A DNA stretch of 64,000 nt from Endozoicomonas numazuensis (GTDB lineage: Bacteria; Pseudomonadota; Gammaproteobacteria; Pseudomonadales; Endozoicomonadaceae): assembly GCF_000722635.1 (NCBI RefSeq), contig NZ_JOKH01000005.1, positions 391,646 through 455,645 of the forward strand. The letters run 5' to 3'. How positions within the stretch are numbered: the first letter of the stretch is position 1; each line of letters starts with the position of its first letter. Shown here one piece after another: positions 55,641 to 63,513 of the stretch. The translations under genes were made by a program, and so were the position numbers. Under the pieces are notes generated by a model, which made no database searches, was not told the origin of the DNA, and saw only the letters and a program-made list of their open reading frames with translations.

Positions 55641-56495
55641 ATGATAAGAACCTATCGTCTTTTGATTTCATGCCCGGATGCCAGTGGCATTGTAGCCTCT
55701 GTCAGTCACTTTATTGCCAGTCATGGTGGCTGGATTCTGGAAGCAAACCATCATTCGGATCCCATTAGTGGCCGCTTTTACATGCGTAATGAGATAAAAG
55801 CGGACAGTTTGCCTTTTGAGCTGGATACTTTCAGGGAACACTTTCAAGCGCTGGCGGAAGACTTGTCACTGGATTGGACAATGACTGATTCGGGGGCTCC
55901 TCATAAAGTGGCCCTGCTGGCCAGCAAACAAGCGCACTGTCTTTCAGATCTTCTGTATCGCTGGAGAAGTGGTGATCTGAATATGGATATCCCCTGTGTT
56001 ATCTCTAACCATGATGATTTGAGAAGCTATGTCGAATGGCATGATATTCCTTATTACCATGTTCCTGTGGATAAGAATGATAAGGAAGCCGCTTATCAGC
56101 AAATGACAGATCTGCTGGAGGAGCACTGTGTTGATACTGTTGTTCTGGCTCGTTATATGCAGATTATTCCCCCTGCTTTGTGTCAAACGTTTCAAAACCG
56201 GCTGATTAATATCCACCACAGCTTTCTACCCTCTTTTGTGGGAGCCAGACCTTATCACCAGGCTTACACCCGGGGAGTAAAGCTGGTGGGGGCGACCTGT
56301 CACTATGTAACGGAAGAGCTGGATGCAGGGCCGATCATTGAGCAGGATGTGATCAGGGTGGGTCATAATCATTTGCCTGATGAGATGGTGAGGCTTGGAA
56401 AGGATGTTGAAAAAACGGTTCTTGCCCGCGGCCTGCGCTACCATCTTGAAGATCGGGTGATTGTTGACGAAGGTAAGACCATTATCCTTGAATAA
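55641..56495 (+). CDS. purU: Formyltetrahydrofolate deformylase
   Basis: PurU hydrolyses 10-formyl-THF to formate and THF, balancing the one-carbon pool that feeds Fmt and purine synthesis. An N-terminal ACT domain (about 1-85: YRLLISCPDASGIVASVSHFIASHGG) is followed by a formyltransferase-like domain with ISNHDDLR, LARYMQIIPP, NIHHSFLPSFVGARPYHQA and GATCHYVTEELDAGPIIEQD. Length 284 is normal. Confidence 0.96.
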   Translation: MIRTYRLLISCPDASGIVASVSHFIASHGGWILEANHHSDPISGRFYMRNEIKADSLPFELDTFREHFQALAEDLSLDWTMTDSGAPHKVALLASKQAHCLSDLLYRWRSGDLNMDIPCVISNHDDLRSYVEWHDIPYYHVPVDKNDKEAAYQQMTDLLEEHCVDTVVLARYMQIIPPALCQTFQNRLINIHHSFLPSFVGARPYHQAYTRGVKLVGATCHYVTEELDAGPIIEQDVIRVGHNHLPDEMVRLGKDVEKTVLARGLRYHLEDRVIVDEGKTIILE

Positions 56496-56574
56496 TGACT
56501 CAACCTGTGGATAACCTGTTAAAAGGTGTGGAAAAAGCTGTCATTGAGGTGTGAATAAAACGCAAGGAGGCGTT

Positions 56575-56841
56575 ATGAAACTGGAAAAGTGTCCCTGTTG
56601 TCTGGGTCAAGCCGATTTGGCAAGCATGATGGTGGGAGACATGGAAATGTGGCAAGTGACTTGCTCCAGCTGTGGTTTGTCCACAGAGCTGGATGATGAT
56701 CGGGCATTTTCAGAAGAGCGCTGGAACAAGCGGCTGGAACATTCAAAGTTGAAAATGTGGGTCACCTTATTGGCCTCCTTTCTGCCTTTCCTGGCTGTAG
56801 CTGCATTTCTTGGCGGAAGTTTCATGGGACTTCGGCTATAG
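56575..56841 (+). CDS. Lar-like zinc-ribbon membrane protein
   Basis: 88-residue protein. A CPCC...CSSCG zinc ribbon (residues 5-35) with DRAFSEERWNKR matches the restriction-alleviation (Lar) family N-terminal pattern, then a single membrane helix near the C-terminus (about 60-82). Start ATG 56575 has an excellent Shine-Dalgarno (AAGGAGG, 5 nt); the ATG 24 bp upstream has none. The membrane helix is unusual for Lar, so function is uncertain. Confidence 0.75.
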   Translation: MKLEKCPCCLGQADLASMMVGDMEMWQVTCSSCGLSTELDDDRAFSEERWNKRLEHSKLKMWVTLLASFLPFLAVAAFLGGSFMGLRL

Positions 56842-56846
56842 GGCTC

Positions 56847-56866
56847 GTCTATTCTCGGCCATGCTC
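56847..56866. mobile_element. Solo MITE family A end
   Basis: GTCTATTCTCGGCCATGCTC, preceded by GGGCTC, matches the right end of the 168-bp MITE (GGGCTGTCTATTCTCGGTCAGCCTCC) with few mismatches. No interior or left end. It lies immediately after a stop codon, as at polA. Confidence 0.5.
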
Positions 56867-56952
56867 AGCAACACTGATAATGCGAAACCAATAAATCGCC
56901 AGTATCGACTGAGCATTTCCACCCTTTCAAGCTGATAGGTATTGAACAGTCG

Positions 56953-57900
56953 TTACTTCTTCAGGCAGCTGATGATGGTATCTGTCAAATTATTCATGAA
57001 CTGGATATAGCCATCAGGGCTGACAGTAATATCAGTAGCCAGAGGATCAAGTACAGCGACGCTGGCATCAGTGCCACCGATGATTCGGTCAATGTAGGCA
57101 GGCTGGAATTGAGGCTCACGGAAAACACAGCTATTACCTGCTTTCTTCAGTTTGTCTTGTAATCGGGTCAGATGCTTTGCACCAGGCTGTTGTTCCGGGT
57201 TGATGGTGAAATAGTCCACAACATTCAGTTTGTAATGCTTTTGCAGGTATCCATAAGCATCATGAAAAACAAACATCGGCTGAGAATGGTAGTTGGTTAG
57301 CTTGGTGATATTACGTTTGTCTGCTGCCTGAACTGCTTTCTTGAACGCTTTGTAATTTTCTTGGTATTGCTTTTTATGGTCTGGATCCAGCTTGCTCAGT
57401 TTTTCTGACATGGTCTTTGCCATAGCAATGGCATTTTCAGGACTTAGCCAGATGTGAGCATCATACTCGCCGTGATGATGGTCGCTATCACCAGCATGAT
57501 CATGAACTTCTTCCTTTCCTTCACTGCTCTTCAAAAGCTTCAGCCTACTTTCTTGCATTAAAGGTACAGAGGTGGCTTTTTTGGACCCTGACAGGGTTTT
57601 ATCCAGGAATGTTTCCATATCAGGACCTACCCAGAAAATCATATCGGCTTCATAAAGCTTTCTGGCATCAGAGGGTTTCATGCTGTGACTGTGAGGAGAA
57701 GCCCCCGGTGGCAGCAGTACGTCTACTACAGTGACTCCTTCCGTGATAGATGTAGCAATCAGCTGCAAAGGTTTTATGGAGGCTAATACTTTAGGAGGTT
57801 CTTTGCTCCAGGCTGGCTGAGTTATAGAGAGTAACAGGCCAACCAGCCAGATTATTATCTTTGGTTTTTTCGAGAGGGTCATAGAGGGCAACTGCATCAA
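56953..57900 (-). CDS. znuA: Zinc ABC transporter substrate-binding protein ZnuA
   Basis: Periplasmic zinc receptor for ZnuBC. A signal peptide (about 1-33, cleaved after AWS) is followed by metal-site residues in GASPHSHSMKPSDA (His near 75), DAHIWLSPENA (His near 153) and the later YLQKHY/HDAYGYL His. A His/Asp-rich loop (VHDHAGDSDHHHGEYD, about 135-150) is typical of zinc rather than manganese receptors. It is 14 kb away from znuCB but shares an operator-like dyad with zur. Confidence 0.93.
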   Translation of the reverse strand: MMQLPSMTLSKKPKIIIWLVGLLLSITQPAWSKEPPKVLASIKPLQLIATSITEGVTVVDVLLPPGASPHSHSMKPSDARKLYEADMIFWVGPDMETFLDKTLSGSKKATSVPLMQESRLKLLKSSEGKEEVHDHAGDSDHHHGEYDAHIWLSPENAIAMAKTMSEKLSKLDPDHKKQYQENYKAFKKAVQAADKRNITKLTNYHSQPMFVFHDAYGYLQKHYKLNVVDYFTINPEQQPGAKHLTRLQDKLKKAGNSCVFREPQFQPAYIDRIIGGTDASVAVLDPLATDITVSPDGYIQFMNNLTDTIISCLKK

Positions 57901-57914
57901 TATGTGAAGGGAAC

Positions 57915-57927
57915 GTTATATTATAAC
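57915..57927. promoter_or_regulatory. Putative Zur box upstream of znuA
   Basis: GTTATATTATAAC: 5-bp arms GTTAT/ATAAC around ATT, 15 bp before the znuA start. It differs by one base from the dyad upstream of zur. Confidence 0.75.
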
Positions 57928-57992
57928 TATCCTGATAGTGAATGCCTGAGTTTTTGTAACAAATTGATTTGTTAGCCTGACTTGTTGCCAGA

Positions 57993-58340
57993 ATGCATCA
58001 AGCAGAGGATAGAGCCGTTCAAAGATTGGGGGTTCAGCTGCTCAGGTTTTCTCTCAAATCAGAACGGGATGCAGTGGATTCGATCCAGCACAATGGGGTG
58101 CTCTCACAGAACAGGCACAAAGAGCGATTATTGACGATGTGGTATAACTGACTTCTTTTCTGGACTCCATTTCTCCCAAAACTTGTCAAAAAGCATTTAT
58201 CGTTTGATAGATAGCTCAGACTCCCAGACATTTCTATCAGGGCTGAAAGATAAAATGGCCAGGCTGGAATCCCTGAGTCTAAAACTGGCAAGCCTTGACA
58301 GGACTGATCATGATCAACAGAAGGGAAATTAACCAGGAGA
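57993..58340 (+). pseudogene. Possible decayed coding region
   Basis: The 660-bp gap between znuA and the next gene has protein-like segments that do not form one frame: a 52-codon frame from ATG 57993, a segment reading ALTEQAQRAIIDDVV in another frame, and a later run ending LKDKMARLESLSLKLASLDR before a stop near 58332. This looks like a frameshifted remnant, but I cannot name the parent and chance is possible. Confidence 0.25.
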
Positions 58341-58561
58341 GCAGTAACTCCTGGCGCATTAGTCAAAGCCTGAGTCTGTATTTCTGCGATAGCATAGCCA
58401 GAGTAATGCTGCCGGAAGGGTAGTGTTTAAGGTGAAGTGCAGAGCCATAAGCTATATTTTTTATGAGTGGTACTGGTTCGGAAACTGCCTTTTTATCCTG
58501 GGCTGGCCTGGCCTGTTTCATTAAGGTGCAGCCCCTTGATCCTGCTATGGAAAGCTGAAAA

Positions 58562-59842
58562 ATGAAAATAGCGCAGAGTGCCTTGCAGCTGGCAAAAGTT
58601 CTACTTAGCCCTTCCTGGCTTAAGGGCAAAATCCGTCTATGGAAGCATCGCCTGATTAGAGTTGTATGGCTCAAGTTTGGTTATATCGCCAAGAGCAGCA
58701 GGCAGAGTCCGGTAGAAAAAACCTTCAGCTTTAACGATCCAGGCAAGACCAAGGAAGTCAAGCTGCTCCGCCCTCATTTCAACTGTGAGCTGCCTGGGCT
58801 CTCCTTCAGGATGTTTCTGCAAGAGTTGGATACAACGGATCCCGAACTTTGGTTAGACAGGGTTTTTGCTGACAACCGTTCCCGATTGCTGCGCTTTCGC
58901 CCGGACCAGAAACAAACAGAAGCATTTCTGATTCAGCTTGAGAACGTATTTAAAACATTGCCGGATCTTAATCAACGTAAACAAAAACTTAAGGCGCTTG
59001 AGATGATCAAGCAGTTTAACCGTGACTCGCCTGGACTTTGTGTGGATTCGGCAGAACCCTCGGTGCTGGCTTTTAACCTTGCCCTGCGGTTGTGTGACCC
59101 TGGCTTGTTAACTGCACAGGTTCGTTTACCGATCGCAAGTGATCCAGGCTTTTCTGGAACTAACTTATGTGGGCCAACAGCCACAATGTCCCTGTTTTGC
59201 CACCAAAAGCCTGAACTTTTCACACGTTTTACTCTGGATCTGGCGACCAGGGGCATGGCAAAGGCTGATGGTTTTTCTCTCAAAGTTCCCACAATTATGA
59301 GGGCTGTGCCAGAGTACCTGGGTGCACTTAACCCATTTGAACGGATTCTGCTGGGCAGCTTTATTTCCACTCAGGCAGGTTTTGGCAAATTCAAGGGGGT
59401 CTATCCCGTACAGCTGAAAAAATGGCTTCATAGACTGGGCTGGAAAGGAGCGAAGCAGGTGTTTTTTACAGGAGGGGAGCCCGGGCGCATTAAAAACCGT
59501 CATAAGTTAGCCAACAGCATTAAAGAATCCTGTGATAAAAGCCCGATTATTCTCTTTGGTGATAGTGGGGTTGTTATCCATAGCCTGCCTGGAAATGAGA
59601 ATAGCAACCACTATACGACTGAACCCGAAAATCTGACGAAATCCGGAAGCCTCCATTTTACCGCTGTTCTTGCCTGCAAAATCCTTGATGAAGAAAGAGT
59701 GAGACTGACAGTCAACAACTATGGAAGGATTTATGATTTACACATCAGTAAGACAGACCTTGCCCGGTTCACTGAGCAAATCATCAGTCTTGACGGCAAA
59801 GAGAATAATCAAAAAATAATGCCACGAAATCCACAAGGGTAA
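58562..59842 (+). CDS. Hypothetical papain-like (C39-type motif) protein, 426 aa
   Basis: Not recognised as a named family. A basic, amphipathic N-terminus (about 1-45) is followed by a domain with a plausible Cys-His-Asn triad: TNLCGPTATMSLF (C203), SGSLHFTAVLACKI (H365) and LTVNNYGRIYDL (N385), the order and spacing logic of C39/papain-like peptidases. No classical signal peptide. It lies in a repeat-rich stretch. It could be a secreted effector, but secretion is not shown. Confidence 0.6.
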   Translation: MKIAQSALQLAKVLLSPSWLKGKIRLWKHRLIRVVWLKFGYIAKSSRQSPVEKTFSFNDPGKTKEVKLLRPHFNCELPGLSFRMFLQELDTTDPELWLDRVFADNRSRLLRFRPDQKQTEAFLIQLENVFKTLPDLNQRKQKLKALEMIKQFNRDSPGLCVDSAEPSVLAFNLALRLCDPGLLTAQVRLPIASDPGFSGTNLCGPTATMSLFCHQKPELFTRFTLDLATRGMAKADGFSLKVPTIMRAVPEYLGALNPFERILLGSFISTQAGFGKFKGVYPVQLKKWLHRLGWKGAKQVFFTGGEPGRIKNRHKLANSIKESCDKSPIILFGDSGVVIHSLPGNENSNHYTTEPENLTKSGSLHFTAVLACKILDEERVRLTVNNYGRIYDLHISKTDLARFTEQIISLDGKENNQKIMPRNPQG

Positions 59843-59871
59843 ACCGTCAGGCTGTTTTGTCTCTGTACCTA

Positions 59872-60166
59872 TATACCCATCGCCTTTCAAGATGCTACGT
59901 TGTTGCCAGCGTTCGCTCACCCTGATCACCTACTACTTGTTGTAGGCTCACAGGGCTTCGCTCACTTGTCGCCTAGGAGGCTGACCGAGAATAGCGTCCG
60001 AGCATAAAATTCAGTAGAACGAGTCAGCTTTTTCACTGAATTTGTGCGAATAGTTGACCTATTTAAGCAAATTCAGTGGAAAAGATGGCCGTTCTTTCTG
60101 GATTTTAGGCCGGGCTGTCTATTCTCGGTCAGCCTCCTAGTAGCATCTTTAAATCCAATGGGTATA
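59872..60166. mobile_element. Palindromic repeat E, interrupted by a MITE
   Basis: Left arm TATACCCATCGCCTTTCAAG followed by ATGCTA faces right arm TAGCATCTTTAAATCCAATG followed by GGTATA, imperfect inverted repeats. Between them are TTGCCAGCGTTCGCTCACC and further dyad sequence. The element (about 130 bp without its insert) is split by the 168-bp MITE at 59973-60140. Similar TTGCCAGCGTTCGCTCACC-type repeats are, as I recall, widespread in marine gammaproteobacteria. Confidence 0.7.
59973..60140. mobile_element. MITE family A, intact copy nested in repeat E
   Basis: 168 bp from CTAG to CTAG with perfect 18-20 bp terminal repeats; identical to the copy at 47172-47339. Removing it and one CTAG restores GTCGCCTAGTAGCATC in the host repeat, so CTAG is the target duplication. 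CTAG/YTAR duplications are characteristic of some IS5-group transposases; no transposase is in the window. Confidence 0.93.
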
Positions 60167-60182
60167 GAGATTTGACCATTGA

Positions 60183-60383
60183 GATGTTGGCAGAGTTGAT
60201 CACCACTGGTCAGCTTCCTATAAGCTGACAACTGAGGATGGCCATTGTTTTCATATTAAACAACCCGTCTCGATCACCAGCTCTATGGACTTGGATCCGC
60301 CTGAATATACGGATAACAGGAAGTTAGGAGATATCAGGGTTGGATTGGGAAAAGCAACGGAAAGTAATCTTTATAATGGGTAG
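60183..60383 (+). pseudogene. Possible C-terminal gene remnant, 66 codons
   Basis: An open frame without a start codon, bounded upstream by a stop codon, reads VDHHWSASYKLTTEDGHCF ... and ends SNLYNG-stop. The composition looks protein-like and a stem-loop follows. It may be the end of a gene cut by repeat insertion; no family is recognised. Confidence 0.25.
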
Positions 60384-60391
60384 GAAAATTT

Positions 60392-60412
60392 CAGCCCCTT
60401 GATAAGGGGCTG
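60392..60412. terminator. Bidirectional stem-loop
   Basis: Perfect 9-bp stem CAGCCCCTT/AAGGGGCTG with a 3-nt loop, flanked by A/T tracts on both sides. It lies 12 bp past the stop of the minus-strand 59-residue gene. Confidence 0.7.
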
Positions 60413-60423
60413 GAAAATAGACT

Positions 60424-60603
60424 TTAGACATCACCCCAATAGCTATCGCCAAAGAAAGAGCTGAGTTTTTTGGTTTCTTCTCTGTCTTCCAGGGCTCTTC
60501 TGATCTTCAGTGCGCGCTTTGAACCTTTGTTAGGCAAATCGTCTCGATGAATTACTTCTGCTTGAAGAAAATCTTTTTTGAGTTGTTTGTCTTTGTTGGA
60601 CAT
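60424..60603 (-). CDS. Small PA3496-type protein, 59 aa
   Basis: A short gene read directly from the minus strand: ATG 60603, TAA 60424-60426, 59 residues. The C-terminal half (KRALKIRRALEDREETKKL) has the Arg/Glu-rich pattern of the PA3496 family (RRxLEDxxExKRL). A Shine-Dalgarno (AAGGGG, about 8 nt) precedes the ATG and a stem-loop follows the stop. Charged, with no membrane segment. Family recognition is by pattern and function is unknown. Confidence 0.75.
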   Translation of the reverse strand: MSNKDKQLKKDFLQAEVIHRDDLPNKGSKRALKIRRALEDREETKKLSSFFGDSYWGDV

Positions 60604-60840
60604 GCCAGCACCCCTTTATTTTTTATTGTTATTTATGATGCTTCCTGACAATTACGACCTTATGAAAAATGTCCGGTTGAGGCAAGAGATAATAACGTCA
60701 AAGCCTGTGGGATATATCTTACAAAAGCTGTTTTTAGCGAGGGTTTGCCCTAATTTTGTGCAAAAGCGTACGGCCTGGCTATTCTTCTCGATTTATTAGC
60801 AAAATCGTCGTAAACTCTCGCCCGGTAGGACGGGGAGCAG

Positions 60841-61692
60841 TCAAGTATTGACTCGACTATTACTGAGGCCATGTTTTATTTTCTTCAGCTGACGACTGAG
60901 TTCGGGTTCTTTAAGCATGGCCACACCGGTAGTCAGAACATCTATGACAACGAGATGAGCAATTCTGGAAGTCAGAGGAGTGAAGAGCTCTGTATTTTCC
61001 TCTGCAGCAACGGCCATTGGTAAGGTACATAATTTGGCTAAAGGAGTATTTTCAGGACAAATGCCAATGACTGTTGCACCATGCTTTCTTGCCAGCTTAA
61101 CGCTTTGCAATAGTTCTTTTGAGCGTCCCGATTGTGAAATGGCAACCACCACATCGCTCTCGGTCATGGTCGATGCAGAAATCAACTGAATATGAGGGTC
61201 TGCACAGGCCGTTGTTGAGGGTTGAATGCGGATAAATTTGTGCCTGGCATCTTCAGCGACAGCACCAGACGCACCAAAGCCATAAAACTCGATTCGTTTG
61301 GCTGATGCCAAAATTTCTATCGCTTGCTGTAACTGCTCTGTATTCAGAAGGTCTCTGACGTTCAGTAGCTCCCTGACCGTACCATTAAATACCTTATGGG
61401 CAATATCACCAGTAGAGTCCTTGCGGTCGAGTTTGAGCTCGGCAAAGCGAGAACCGCTGCCCAGACTCTGTGCCAGCCTCAGCTTGAACTCTTGATAGCC
61501 ATTACAACCGATTGCACGACAAAATCTCACAACAGTGGGTTCGCTGACCGAAGCCTGGCGGGCTAATTCGGCAATACTGAAGTTCACACAGCGGGATGGG
61601 TCTGTCAGTACCAGATCAGCTACTTTTTTTTCTGAGCGACGTAAAGCACCATACCCTTGTTTCAAAGCTTTTATAGGGTCATTGGAAAGCAT
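60841..61692 (-). CDS. hexR: HexR-type transcriptional regulator (RpiR family)
   Basis: Regulator of glucose-6-phosphate and Entner-Doudoroff metabolism. The N-terminal helix-turn-helix (about 1-80: LRRSEKKVADLVLTDP, SVSEPTVVRFCRAIGCNGYQEFK) is followed by a SIS sugar-phosphate-binding domain (about 120-260: IEFYGFGASGAVAEDARHKF, VVVAISQSGRSKELL). Length 283. A TGTAGT-TTT-ACTACA dyad lies 150 bp upstream, matching the HexR site pattern, so autoregulation is likely. No edd, zwf or gap gene lies in the window. Confidence 0.88.
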   Translation of the reverse strand: MLSNDPIKALKQGYGALRRSEKKVADLVLTDPSRCVNFSIAELARQASVSEPTVVRFCRAIGCNGYQEFKLRLAQSLGSGSRFAELKLDRKDSTGDIAHKVFNGTVRELLNVRDLLNTEQLQQAIEILASAKRIEFYGFGASGAVAEDARHKFIRIQPSTTACADPHIQLISASTMTESDVVVAISQSGRSKELLQSVKLARKHGATVIGICPENTPLAKLCTLPMAVAAEENTELFTPLTSRIAHLVVIDVLTTGVAMLKEPELSRQLKKIKHGLSNSRVNT

Positions 61693-61841
61693 CTTTTGAA
61701 TATCTTATTTTCTTTTTTATCGTAAAAAGATCAGGCTACAGAGTCTGCTTTTTGAACAGCCAGTCTGGTAGACAGGGTCTGTGGGAGACTTTGAAATCTG
61801 AAATAACGTCCTGCTCCCGGGGCTTTTCGAAACCCTCTTTT

Positions 61842-61856
61842 TGTAGTTTTACTACA
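61842..61856. promoter_or_regulatory. Putative HexR operator
   Basis: Perfect 6-bp arms TGTAGT/ACTACA around TTT, extended by flanking T and T. The pattern TGTARTNNNAYTACA corresponds to HexR sites described in Shewanella-type gammaproteobacteria. It is upstream of hexR and just past the end of the EAL gene. Confidence 0.65.
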
Positions 61857-61877
61857 TGGAGCGGCGACCTGTACAGG

Positions 61878-63281
61878 TTAAATTGAGATACCTTTGAGAA
61901 GTATCGGGGTGAGCTCGGTGCTCGAAAGGGCTGGGCAAATGAAATTGCCTTGCACTTCATCACAGTGATAAGAGCGTAAAAGCGCCAGTGTCTGTGCATC
62001 TTCTACGCCTTCTGCAACCATGCTCATACCCAGCTTGTGAGCCATAGTAATGGATGACTCGGTAATAGCCTGACATTTCTTATCGGTCGCCAGATTTAAT
62101 ATCAGACTGCGATCTATCTTCAGAGTATCCAGGGGTAGTTCGCTCAGAGAGTAGTGGGTGGCATAGCCTGAACCAAAGTCGTCCAGACTGATCTTTATGC
62201 CTAACTGTTTGAACGTATTCAGCTTTTCCACTGCACGATTCATCGAAGTAATGGGTTGAGACTCTGTCAGTTCGAACTCCAGGTGTGTAGTTTTTATACC
62301 GGTCTGTTTCAGAGTGGCGGTTACTGCGTCGTGCAAGTCTTCATTCATTAGCTGAGAAACAGAAAGGTTTACTGATACCTGTAAATCTATTCCCTGCTTC
62401 TGCCATTGCTGCAGCTGTTGGCAGGCTGCAGTGAGAACCAGATGACCCAGCTCATGTATCAGGCCAAGTTCTTCAGCTAGAGAGATGATCTGTTCTGGCT
62501 CGATATAGCCCTGTTCCTGATGATGCCAGCGAACCAGAGCTTCTACTTTGATAATTTTCTGATGTTTGAACTGGTACCTTGGTTGGTAATGAACCTCAAG
62601 GCTATGATTTCGTATGGCGACTGCCAAATCCTTTTTGAGGTGGGTTGAATCTATTTTGCTTATACCGTCCGTGTTTTCAGATCTGAGTAAGGAAGCGCTG
62701 AAAATAAGACCCAAAGCCAAAAACCAGCCAATAAACCAGAGAGGATCCAACATTTCCTGGTTGAGTAGGAAGAAGCCTGAAAATGGTATTATCAGCCCCA
62801 GACTGTAAGCAATAGCATTGATCGCTTTGCCAGAAAAAGCATGGCTGGCAAAGGCAGAAAGGGACACAAGAATAAGTGGAATGATAAAGAGTTGTTGAGT
62901 GGTCAGTAGAGACAGTGTCCAAACAGGTGCCAGACCGGTAAAGAGGCCGAGTCCCAATGCCTTGAGAATCATGTTGTCAGCCGTTCTGATCCACTTGAAA
63001 CTCAGCCAGGAAGGAGGGGTTGTCAGCAAGCTGAACAGTGCAAAGCAGGTTGCCCACTCCAGTAAGTGCAAAGGAATAAGGCTGGCCGGGAAAGCATAAA
63101 ACATCCCTATCAGACAAATCAGGGAAGCTGCTACTACCTGTTTGTAGCCTTTTACAGAGCTTCTGGAGGCAGAAGATACCCATGGCTCGGTATCCGTCGT
63201 TTTCAGTGTATAGGCAGGCACTTCCCGGGCCGGAAAGCGAATATGTTTCTTCTGCTCTTGACTGTGAATACCCATCAGCAC
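61878..63281 (-). CDS. Membrane-anchored EAL-domain c-di-GMP phosphodiesterase
   Basis: Inner-membrane protein of 467 residues. A cytoplasmic N-terminus (1-45) leads to about five or six membrane helices (46-200), then an EAL domain (about 215-460). Catalytic and metal residues are present: VEALVRW (the EAL motif), VNLSVSQL (Asn), ELTES (Glu), DDFGSGYATHYSL (Asp-Asp), LKIDRS (Lys), VAEGVED (Glu) and VQGNF (Gln), so hydrolysis of c-di-GMP to pGpG is expected. No GGDEF domain. The first methionine is used; MGIHSQ two codons later is also possible. Confidence 0.92.
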   Translation of the reverse strand: MLMGIHSQEQKKHIRFPAREVPAYTLKTTDTEPWVSSASRSSVKGYKQVVAASLICLIGMFYAFPASLIPLHLLEWATCFALFSLLTTPPSWLSFKWIRTADNMILKALGLGLFTGLAPVWTLSLLTTQQLFIIPLILVSLSAFASHAFSGKAINAIAYSLGLIIPFSGFFLLNQEMLDPLWFIGWFLALGLIFSASLLRSENTDGISKIDSTHLKKDLAVAIRNHSLEVHYQPRYQFKHQKIIKVEALVRWHHQEQGYIEPEQIISLAEELGLIHELGHLVLTAACQQLQQWQKQGIDLQVSVNLSVSQLMNEDLHDAVTATLKQTGIKTTHLEFELTESQPITSMNRAVEKLNTFKQLGIKISLDDFGSGYATHYSLSELPLDTLKIDRSLILNLATDKKCQAITESSITMAHKLGMSMVAEGVEDAQTLALLRSYHCDEVQGNFICPALSSTELTPILLKGISI

Positions 63282-63513
63282 TTCTTTACTGGGTTCAAAC
63301 GATGCCTATTCTGGGTGTTGTTGTGAAGACTATCAAGTGACTGAGTCACAGTTTAAATACTCCTTACCAACAGGATTCGTTACACTGTCTGACACTGAAA
63401 AACAGTCATGAGCGAAGCAAAATATTGTTCATGGCAAAGATTGCACAATGTGTCAGCTCCTGATTGAGCAGCCGGGCGGCATAGTTATCATTTAGCTGGA
63501 AAGAATTCTGTCT

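Noticed and set aside
58034-58674. Two minus-strand frames (110 and 103 codons) near 58 kb
   Set aside because: Antisense to the start of the papain-like gene or to the decayed region, with no start signals or family resemblance.
60578-60799. 73-codon plus-strand frame
   Set aside because: Overlaps the 59-residue gene antisense and has no ribosome-binding site.
63390-63410. LexA box upstream of uvrD
   Set aside because: CTGACACTGAAAAACAG has an 11-nt rather than the canonical 10-nt spacer between CTG and CAG and weak internal match.
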